Positions 6,525 through 11,745 of a DNA stretch of 11,745 bases are shown here, in pieces. Below the pieces are notes generated by a model, which searched no databases, was not told the DNA's origin, and saw nothing but the letters and a program-made list of their open reading frames with translations. Origin of the DNA: Desulfobacterales bacterium (lineage in GTDB: Bacteria; Desulfobacterota; Desulfobacteria; Desulfobacterales; ETH-SRB1); contig DAOVDN010000009.1 in assembly GCA_030669465.1 (NCBI GenBank), positions 1 to 11,745 on the forward strand, read 5' to 3'. The translations under genes were made by a program, and so were the position numbers. How positions within the stretch are numbered: position 1 is the stretch's first letter; every line of letters begins with the position of its first letter.

Positions 6525-7751
6525 ATGCAGGCGCAGGAAAATATTGTTGTTGGCCTTGATATAGGAACCACTAAAATATGTGCCGTTGTTGGTGAAGTAT
6601 CAGGAGGTGAAATAAATATTGTCGGTATCGGTACTCACCCCTCAATCGGGCTTCGAAAAGGTGTGGTGGTAAACATTGAATCGACTGTAGAATCGATAAA
6701 AAAGGCTGTTGAAGAGGCGGAACTTATGGCCGGCTGTGAAATTTCATCTGTATATGCCGGAATTGCCGGAGGGCATATAACCGGCTTCAACAGTCGCGGA
6801 ATTGTAGCAATAAAGGGGTCAGAGGTTACGCAACGTGATGTAGAACGTGTAATTGATGCTGCACGTGCTGTTGCGATTCCCATGGACCGCGAAGTAATAC
6901 ATGTGCTTCCTCAGGAATTCATTGTAGATGACCAGGCCGGTATACAGAATCCTGCCGGCATGGCCGGTGTAAGGCTCGAGGCAAAAATTCATATTGTGAC
7001 CGGCGCTGTGACGTCTGCCCATAATATTGTAAAATGCGCAAACCGTTCAGGTCTCGATGTCTGCGACATTGTCCTGGAATCGCTCGCTTCCGGCGAAGCT
7101 GTGCTGACTGATGAAGAAAAGGAATTGGGCACAGCTCTTCTCGATCTTGGCGGAGGAACTACTGATCTGGCAATCTTTTCAAAGAAAAACATCAAGCATA
7201 CATTCGTGCTCGCTCTTGGAGGGAATAACCTCACAAACGATGTAGCAATCGGGCTGCGAACACCGCTTGCTGAAGCTGAAAAAATCAAGCAAAAATACGG
7301 AACCTGCATTGCCAGGAATATAAGCAGCGAAGAGACAATCGAAGTGCCCGGCATGGGTGGACGTAAACCCAGAAAACTTCCAAGACAGATACTTGGCGAG
7401 ATTTTAGAACCTCGTACGGAAGAGATCTTCACTCTGATAAACAGGGAAATTTACAGAGCCGGAATGGAGAATATAATTGCATCAGGAGCTGTTGTAACGG
7501 GCGGATCAGCTCTTTTGGATGGAACAGCGGAGATTGCCGAATCGATCTTTAATCTTCCGACCCGCCTGGGTAAGCCGCGGGGAATCAGAGGCCTTGTCGA
7601 TGTGGTAAATAATCCAATGTATGCTACAGCGGTCGGACTGGTCCTGTATGGCGCCAGAAATCAGCCGGCAAAGAAATTCAGGATTCGTGACGGAAATATC
7701 TTCAACCGTATCATAACCAGAATGAAAATGTGGTTCAAAGATGTAATTTAG
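6525..7751 (+). CDS. ftsA: Cell division protein FtsA (actin-like membrane anchor of FtsZ)
   Basis: FtsA is an actin-fold ATPase that tethers FtsZ filaments to the inner membrane and recruits later divisome proteins. The 408-aa product is of typical length. The phosphate-1 motif is in VVGLDIGTTK (8-17), phosphate-2 is DLGGGTTD (207-214), and the adenosine motif is VVTGGSALLDG (323-333). The FtsA-specific 1C subdomain follows the first motif and includes HVLPQEFIVDDQ (126-137). The C-terminus (about 392-408, with RIITRMKMWFKDVI) is a basic, amphipathic stretch, fitting the membrane-targeting helix that binds FtsZ-linked filaments to the lipid surface. The ATG at 6525 is chosen because AAGGGGG lies six bases upstream. 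The gene is one base after ftsQ and 26 bases before ftsZ, so the three are almost surely co-transcribed. Confidence 0.97.
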   Translation: MQAQENIVVGLDIGTTKICAVVGEVSGGEINIVGIGTHPSIGLRKGVVVNIESTVESIKKAVEEAELMAGCEISSVYAGIAGGHITGFNSRGIVAIKGSEVTQRDVERVIDAARAVAIPMDREVIHVLPQEFIVDDQAGIQNPAGMAGVRLEAKIHIVTGAVTSAHNIVKCANRSGLDVCDIVLESLASGEAVLTDEEKELGTALLDLGGGTTDLAIFSKKNIKHTFVLALGGNNLTNDVAIGLRTPLAEAEKIKQKYGTCIARNISSEETIEVPGMGGRKPRKLPRQILGEILEPRTEEIFTLINREIYRAGMENIIASGAVVTGGSALLDGTAEIAESIFNLPTRLGKPRGIRGLVDVVNNPMYATAVGLVLYGARNQPAKKFRIRDGNIFNRIITRMKMWFKDVI

Positions 7752-7763
7752 TCAACTAATTCC

Positions 7764-7770
7764 AAGGGGG
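7764..7770 (+). promoter_or_regulatory. Ribosome binding site deciding the ftsZ start
   Basis: AAGGGGG is seven bases before the ATG at 7778 but only one base before the GTG at 7772. Spacing therefore selects the ATG and removes two residues from the longest open frame. Confidence 0.8.
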
Positions 7771-7777
7771 TGTGGAA

Positions 7778-8965
7778 ATGTTATTTACCTATGTAGAGAA
7801 TGAAAAGAGTGCAAAAATCAAGGTAATTGGTGTCGGAGGAGCGGGCGGAAATGCGATCAACAACATGATCGATTCCAATCTCCAGGGTGTAAAATTCATC
7901 GTGGCAAATACGGACTCCCAGGCGCTCGAGATCTCCAAGGCAGCGGTCAAACTCCAGATAGGAGAAAAGCTTACAGAGGGGCTTGGCGCCGGCGCTAATC
8001 CTCAAGTCGGACGGGATGCAGCTCTCGAAAATGCGGAAGCAATCAGAAATGTCCTTGAGGATAGCCACATGGTATTTATTACTGCAGGGCTTGGCGGCGG
8101 GACCGGCACCGGAGCTGCGCCCGTTATAGCTGGAATCTGCAAAGAGATGGGAATTTTGACAGTTGCTGTTGTAACAAAGCCTTTTTCGTTCGAAGGTAAG
8201 AAGCGGGCCAAGCAGGCAGAAGAAGGGGTTGATGCATTAAAGGAAGTTGCCGATACCGTAATCATCATACCAAATGACAGGCTAAGAGGCCTTGCATCCA
8301 AAAATGCAAAAATGATCGAAATGTTCAAGAAGGCGGATGAAGTCCTATTGCATTCGGTCAAGGGAATTACAGATCTTATCATGATACCTGGTCTGGTCAA
8401 TCTTGATTTTGCCGATGTAAAAACAATTATGTCAAAAGCCGGCATGGCTATCATGGGCATAGGCATAGCAAGCGGTGAAAACCGGGCAATAGAGGCGGCT
8501 GAACGGGCCATATCTCATCCTCTGCTGGAAGACGTTTCTATTTCCGGCGCCAGGGCCGTTTTGATGAATATAACGTGCACCAGTGATTTGACAATGGAGG
8601 AGATGACCGAAGCTTCTGAACGCATATATAACGAAGTTGGTGATGATGCGGAAATAATCTGGGGTCAGGCCATTGATGAAAACCTTGGCGACGAGATGAG
8701 GGTAACTGTAATTGCAACAGGAATAGGTTCAGGTCCGGCAACGGAAATATCAGAGAGGCAGAAAGATTGTACACTCAGAGGCAAGGTAAGAGATATTACA
8801 CTTGCTGACCTGCAAAATGCAGTAGACTATGACGAGCCGACATTTATCCGCCGGAAGGAAGCGGTTGGTGAGTCTACCGGCGCCACTTACAGAGGGTACA
8901 AGGGAATTGTAATTGACAACAATGATCTTGATGTCCCAACATTTTTGAGAAGAAAGGCAGACTAA
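7778..8965 (+). CDS. ftsZ: Cell division protein FtsZ (tubulin homologue)
   Basis: FtsZ polymerises with GTP into the cytokinetic ring at midcell. The 395-aa product starts at ATG 7778. The N-terminal GTPase domain shows IKVIGVGGAGGNAINN (14-29), the tubulin signature GGGTGTG (106-112), and NLDFADVKTIM (208-218), the T7 loop with Asp210 and Asp213 that completes the neighbouring subunit's GTPase site. The linker after about residue 320 is short. The extreme C-terminus reads DLDVPTFLRRKAD, the conserved peptide that binds FtsA and other partners. A second, similar motif, DEPTFIRRKEA (352-362), lies 33 residues earlier in the linker. The two copies are not alike at the nucleotide level, so this is not a recent duplication. 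The gene lies 26 nt after ftsA and 10 nt before the next gene. Confidence 0.98.
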   Translation: MLFTYVENEKSAKIKVIGVGGAGGNAINNMIDSNLQGVKFIVANTDSQALEISKAAVKLQIGEKLTEGLGAGANPQVGRDAALENAEAIRNVLEDSHMVFITAGLGGGTGTGAAPVIAGICKEMGILTVAVVTKPFSFEGKKRAKQAEEGVDALKEVADTVIIIPNDRLRGLASKNAKMIEMFKKADEVLLHSVKGITDLIMIPGLVNLDFADVKTIMSKAGMAIMGIGIASGENRAIEAAERAISHPLLEDVSISGARAVLMNITCTSDLTMEEMTEASERIYNEVGDDAEIIWGQAIDENLGDEMRVTVIATGIGSGPATEISERQKDCTLRGKVRDITLADLQNAVDYDEPTFIRRKEAVGESTGATYRGYKGIVIDNNDLDVPTFLRRKAD

Positions 8966-8975
8966 ACCCCGCGAC

Positions 8976-10700
8976 ATGCGACATGCGCATGAAAGTTTTG
9001 CCGAATCAGAAACCGGCACAATTCGAAAAGACTGGAGAGGACGTATCAGGGTAGCTCTTGTCTATCCCAACAGATATTATGTTGGGATGTCCAATCTCGG
9101 CTTTCAGACAGTATATCATCTGCTCAACAGGATTGAGCATGTGGTATGCGAAAGGTCTTTTCTCCCCGAAGAAAACGGACGTACAAGAGGCGCTGTAACT
9201 ACGATAGAATCAGGCAGATCGATTTCTGATTTTGACATAATCGCTTTTTCAATTTCGTTTGAAAATGACTATCTCAACATTCTTTCGATTCTCGAAAAAG
9301 CGGAACTCCCCCTGCAATCCTGCGATAGAGGAGATTCACACCCCCTTATTATAGCAGGGGGAGTTGCCTGCTTTTTAAACCCGGAACCCATTGCGCGGTT
9401 TATCGATTGTTTCCTGATCGGAGAAGCAGAAGAAATCCTTCCCAAATTTTTTGGTCACTCTTTACTTGACCTATTAAGCGGTGGCAAAAAATCGTGCTTG
9501 AAAACCCTCGCCCGAAATATTCCAGGTGTTTATGTTCCGGCATTTTACAAGACTACCTACAATACAGATGGAACCATCCGTTCCTTTGAGCCTTTATGTG
9601 ATGTTCCAGTTAAAATCGAACGTGTTTTTGTTAAAGACCTTTCCAATCTTCTCACTTGCAGCGCAATACTAACCCCTTATACTACATTCAAACGGACATT
9701 CTTAATCGAGACAGGGAGGGGGTGTCCCCATGGGTGCCGGTTCTGTAGTGCAGGATATATCTACAGGCCTCCAAGATTCAGACCTGTTTCACTTATTGAA
9801 AAAGGTATAAAACAAGGAGCTTTGCTTACAAACAGAATCGGCCTTGTCGGAGCTGCTGTTTCAGATCTTCCGGGAATCAGCAAGCTGTGCAGCCCGGATA
9901 AGCTTGACAAAGATATCAGAATATCGTTCAGTTCACTGAGAGCTGACGCTCTTACCCCTGAACTCATATCTGCGCTAAAGCAAAGCAGAGTCAAAACCGC
10001 AACTATTGCGCCGGATGCAGGATCTGAGCGTATGCGCAAAGTCATAAAGAAGGGTATCACCGAAGAAGATATACTTAATGCTGCTGAAAGCCTTGTTTCA
10101 AGCGGCATTCCGAACTTAAAGCTCTATTTCATGATAGGTCTCCCCACAGAGACCATGGATGATGTTGAAGCTATCGTAATTTTGTGCAAAGAGATAAAGA
10201 AGGTGTTTCTCAAGTCGAGCAGGGCAAGAAAACGTATAGGAAGAATAACGGTCAGCCTTAATTCCTTTGTTCCAAAGCCGGTTACCCCTTTTCAATGGGT
10301 TGCAATGGATGATGTGCCTACATTAAAAAGGAAGATAGATAGAATAAAGAATGGTTTGAAAAGAGTGGCAAATGTTCGTGTTCATGCAGATACCCCGCGG
10401 CGGGCTCACATTCAGGCTCTGCTTTCACGGGGAGACCGGAAGGTCGCTGAAATTTTATCTTTAGCTAACTATAACAAAGGAAATTGGGCCAAAACCCTTA
10501 AGGCAACGCCTTTGGACACTGGTTTTTATGTGCAAAGGGAGCGTTCTCTGGATGAATTGCTTCCATGGGACTTTATAGATCATAGAATCAAGAAGTCTTT
10601 TCTCAAACAGGAGTACAAAAGGGCCAAACAGTGCAAAACATCCTTGCCATGCAGGATGGAATTATGCGATATATGCGGGGTATGTAAGAAAAGGGATTGA
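8976..10700 (+). CDS. B12-binding-domain-type radical SAM protein, function unknown
   Basis: The 574-aa product has an N-terminal region (about 24-165) of the cobalamin-binding-like fold found before many radical SAM domains, with VALVYPNRYYVGMSNLG (26-42) and PLIIAGGVACFLNPEP (123-138). No classical DxHxxG cobalamin motif is visible, so B12 binding is unproven. The radical SAM core starts at ETGRGCPHGCRFC, with Cys250, Cys254 and Cys257 as the CxxxCxxC cluster ligands, and continues with SSLRADALTPEL (319-330) and APDAGSERMRKVI (345-357). The C-terminus has PWDFIDHRIKKSFLKQEY (530-547), then five cysteines (553, 559, 564, 567, 570) that could bind metal or an Fe-S cluster. It resembles the group of the uncharacterised TIGR03960-like proteins but has no fused C-terminal DUF2344-type domain. 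It starts 10 nt after ftsZ without a clear ribosome site, suggesting co-transcription. Its substrate cannot be inferred. The stop codon is the end of the first unit of an octamer array. Confidence 0.85.
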   Translation: MRHAHESFAESETGTIRKDWRGRIRVALVYPNRYYVGMSNLGFQTVYHLLNRIEHVVCERSFLPEENGRTRGAVTTIESGRSISDFDIIAFSISFENDYLNILSILEKAELPLQSCDRGDSHPLIIAGGVACFLNPEPIARFIDCFLIGEAEEILPKFFGHSLLDLLSGGKKSCLKTLARNIPGVYVPAFYKTTYNTDGTIRSFEPLCDVPVKIERVFVKDLSNLLTCSAILTPYTTFKRTFLIETGRGCPHGCRFCSAGYIYRPPRFRPVSLIEKGIKQGALLTNRIGLVGAAVSDLPGISKLCSPDKLDKDIRISFSSLRADALTPELISALKQSRVKTATIAPDAGSERMRKVIKKGITEEDILNAAESLVSSGIPNLKLYFMIGLPTETMDDVEAIVILCKEIKKVFLKSSRARKRIGRITVSLNSFVPKPVTPFQWVAMDDVPTLKRKIDRIKNGLKRVANVRVHADTPRRAHIQALLSRGDRKVAEILSLANYNKGNWAKTLKATPLDTGFYVQRERSLDELLPWDFIDHRIKKSFLKQEYKRAKQCKTSLPCRMELCDICGVCKKRD

Positions 10701-10756
10701 GGGATTGGGGAATTTAGGAATTCAGGAATTCAGGAATTGGATGATTGGATGATTGA
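10693..10756. repeat. Octamer array starting at the radical SAM stop codon
   Basis: Eight contiguous 8-nt units: GGGATTGA, GGGATTGG, GGAATTTA, GGAATTCA, GGAATTCA, GGAATTGG, ATGATTGG and ATGATTGA. The first unit ends with the TGA of the radical SAM gene. Adjacent units differ by a few bases, as if the array drifted stepwise. Related octamers occur at 11541-11564. Confidence 0.88.
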
Positions 10757-10765
10757 GTCGGGTGG

Positions 10766-10816
10766 CATGGACAAACTTGCCTGCCTGTGCGTAACACGCA
10801 GACAGGTTTGTCCGTG
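10766..10816. repeat. Imperfect hairpin element
   Basis: CATGGACAAAC (10766-10776) pairs with GTTTGTCCGTG (10806-10816) with one G-T wobble. An inner TGCGT-ACGCA stem around AAC continues outward as CTGT-ACAG after a two-base bulge; extra bases at 10777-10784 on the left remain unpaired. No T-run follows, so it is unlikely to be a simple terminator. It resembles a dispersed palindromic repeat lying between two tandem arrays. Confidence 0.65.
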
Positions 10817-10843
10817 TTTGAGGAAATTGTGATTTGGATGATT

Positions 10844-10885
10844 TGGGAATTGGGAATTGGGAATGGGTAATGGGGAATGGGTAAT
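10844..10885. repeat. Heptamer array containing the start codon of the next gene
   Basis: Six contiguous 7-nt units: TGGGAAT three times, then GGGTAAT, GGGGAAT and GGGTAAT. The ATG at 10877 spans the junction of the last two units, so codons 1-3 (Met-Gly-Asn) are repeat-encoded. The G-runs may serve as a diffuse ribosome site. Confidence 0.88.
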
Positions 10886-11515
10886 CCTAAATTCAAATTG
10901 AAAGATATGATAACGAATGCTAGAATAAAAACTGTTTTTGAAAAACTTATCGATCCTTTGTGCTATTCTCTAAAAAAATATGATATTTCGCCAAATTCGA
11001 TAACGATAACGGGATTTTTGTTACTGGTCTTATGCGCTGTTATCTTAGGTGCCGGTTATCCCCGTATAGCATTAATTCCTGGTATTATAGGGGGGATATT
11101 TGATGCTGTTGATGGTAAAATTGCGCGAGATAAAAATAAATGCTCTCTATTTGGGGCCTTTTTGGATTCGTTCCTTGATCGGGTGGCAGAAATAGCTATT
11201 GCTTTTGGATATATTGCTTATTATTACAATATCGATAAGTTATCTATTGCGCTCATTTTTTGGATCTTAATGTGTATTACCGCATCACTTATGGTGAGTT
11301 ACACACGTGGCCGTGCCGAAGGACTGGGGCTTGAATGTAAAGGCGGCTTTTTGCAGAGGCAGCAAAGGGGTGTTATTGTAGCATTGGGATTGCTTTTAGG
11401 GCCCCATGCTATGTACGCAAGTATTGTAATTATTGCTCTGTTGGGATATTTGACGGTTTTTCAAAGAGCTTTAATAGTATATAAGGCAAGTGAAATAAAG
11501 AGGATGCACCTGTAA
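10877..11515 (+). CDS. CDP-alcohol phosphatidyltransferase (phosphatidylinositol-phosphate-synthase-like)
   Basis: This is an integral membrane enzyme that displaces CMP from CDP-diacylglycerol with an alcohol to make a phospholipid head group. The complete family signature D-x2-DG-x2-AR-x8-G-x3-D-x3-D is present: Asp76, Asp79, Gly80, Ala83, Arg84, Gly93, Asp97, Asp101. About five or six hydrophobic segments follow the usual pattern. SYTRGRAEGLGLECKGGFLQ (141-160) resembles the inositol-phosphate/archaetidylinositol-phosphate synthase branch (SYxRARAEGLG) more than standard PgsA, but the alcohol cannot be fixed from sequence alone. PgsA is the main alternative. The start at 10877 lies in a heptamer array; an ATG at 10910 (codon 12) could equally begin a 201-aa protein just before the conserved part. 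The gene looks more AT-rich than the dcw genes and has 8-nt repeats of one family on both sides. Confidence 0.85.
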   Translation: MGNPKFKLKDMITNARIKTVFEKLIDPLCYSLKKYDISPNSITITGFLLLVLCAVILGAGYPRIALIPGIIGGIFDAVDGKIARDKNKCSLFGAFLDSFLDRVAEIAIAFGYIAYYYNIDKLSIALIFWILMCITASLMVSYTRGRAEGLGLECKGGFLQRQQRGVIVALGLLLGPHAMYASIVIIALLGYLTVFQRALIVYKASEIKRMHL

Positions 11516-11535
11516 AAAAGTTCTTTTTACAGGTG
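11507..11535. terminator. Perfect 12-bp hairpin spanning the stop codon; possible weak terminator
   Basis: CACCTGTAAAAA (11507-11518) pairs perfectly with TTTTTACAGGTG (11524-11535) around AGTTC. The TAA stop (11513-11515) is in the left arm. The sequence after the stem is ATTGCGAATT, with no T-run, so intrinsic termination is weak; the stem may instead protect the 3' end of the message. Confidence 0.45.
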
Positions 11536-11564
11536 ATTGCGAATTTAGGAATTTAGGAATTGCG
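11533..11564. repeat. Short octamer array downstream of the phosphatidyltransferase gene
   Basis: Four 8-nt units GTGATTGC, GAATTTAG, GAATTTAG and GAATTGCG. The GGAATTTAGGAATT core is shared with the array at 10693-10756, so the same repeat family lies on both sides of the gene at 10877-11515. Confidence 0.75.
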
Positions 11565-11637
11565 TATTATTTAAGACCATTATAAACCCGATAAAATTAA
11601 AAAAAACGTAACATTTTAGCCTTTTGAAAAAGACTCT

Positions 11638-11663
11638 GACAGGATAACAGGATATACAAGATT
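11638..11663. repeat. Degenerate ACAGGATA-type short repeat
   Basis: ACAGGATA occurs at 11639-11646 and 11647-11654, followed by the variant ACAAGATT at 11656-11663. Only three units are seen. The rest of 11565-11745 holds no open frame, RNA gene or clear promoter that I can support. Confidence 0.5.
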
Positions 11664-11745
11664 CTGTTTCAAGTGCAGCAAACAAATCTATCCGGTAAAT
11701 CATAAAAAAGAATCACAACCGGTTTATCTGCTGTATCTCAAAACG

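Noticed and set aside
7772..7777. GTG start for ftsZ two codons before the chosen ATG
   Set aside because: AAGGGGG ends only one base before this GTG; the spacing to the ATG at 7778 is normal.
8002..8511. Minus-strand open frame of 169 codons inside ftsZ
   Set aside because: It lies wholly opposite conserved FtsZ coding sequence; long antisense frames are expected there. The same applies to the antisense frames in murC, ftsA and the radical SAM gene.
1..8965. Missing ddl between murB and ftsQ as a sign of deletion
   Set aside because: murB and ftsQ overlap by 14 nt with intact ends, and dcw clusters without ddl are common outside the E. coli-like arrangement.
10766..10816. Rho-independent terminator of the radical SAM gene
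   Set aside because: The hairpin is imperfect and no T-run follows on either strand.
10714..10896. Minus-strand open frame of 60 codons
   Set aside because: It consists of the reverse complement of the octamer array, hairpin and heptamer array and has no independent support.
11565..11745. Start of another gene at the right end
   Set aside because: All frames in this stretch are short and interrupted; only a degenerate ACAGGATA repeat is seen.

Overview
The window is the downstream half of a dcw (division and cell wall) cluster, with every gene on the + strand. In order it holds the 3' end of murD, then ftsW, murG, murC, murB, ftsQ, ftsA and ftsZ. After ftsZ come a B12-binding-type radical SAM protein of unknown function and a CDP-alcohol phosphatidyltransferase. 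The murC-murB-ftsQ order without ddl, a FtsZ tail ending in PTFLRRKAD, moderate G+C (judged by eye, not computed) and many short-unit intergenic repeats suggest a Gram-negative deltaproteobacterium, plausibly Desulfobacterota/Desulfobacterales. That placement is inference from gene order and general resemblance, not from a database search.

Layout. Positions 1-520: C-terminal part of MurD. 521-701: a fold-back of 9-nt repeats. 702-1814: ftsW, followed by a 37-bp hairpin that exactly fills the space between the ftsW stop and an internal ATG of murG. 1811-2953: murG. 2954-3163: two facing arrays of 7-nt units. 3164-4543: murC. 4525-4683: an unbroken 7-nt array that supplies the murC stop and ends one base before the murB ATG. 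4684-8965: murB, ftsQ, ftsA and ftsZ, tightly packed (14-nt overlap, then 1-nt and 26-nt gaps). 8976-10700: radical SAM gene, only 10 nt after ftsZ. 10693-10885: an 8-nt array, a hairpin and a 7-nt array running through the next start codon. 10877-11515: CDP-alcohol phosphatidyltransferase, with a hairpin over its stop codon. 11516-11745: no gene seen, only short degenerate repeats.

How the genes work together. MurC, MurD and MurB act in the cytoplasm on UDP-MurNAc precursor synthesis. MurG makes lipid II at the inner membrane face. FtsW is the septal SEDS glycosyltransferase that polymerises lipid II, and FtsQ, FtsA and FtsZ organise the divisome. The two last genes are outside the classical cluster; the second probably makes a phospholipid.

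I see no undescribed enzyme system. The unusual content is between the genes. At least five arrays with unit lengths of 7, 8 or 9 nt but unrelated unit sequences occupy the non-overlapping junctions. Several supply stop or start codons, and two are arranged as inverted repeats. Other points worth a second look are a GC-rich hairpin-coding insertion and a 15-bp duplication in ftsQ, a second copy of the C-terminal peptide motif in FtsZ, and Cys in place of the usual catalytic Ser in MurB.
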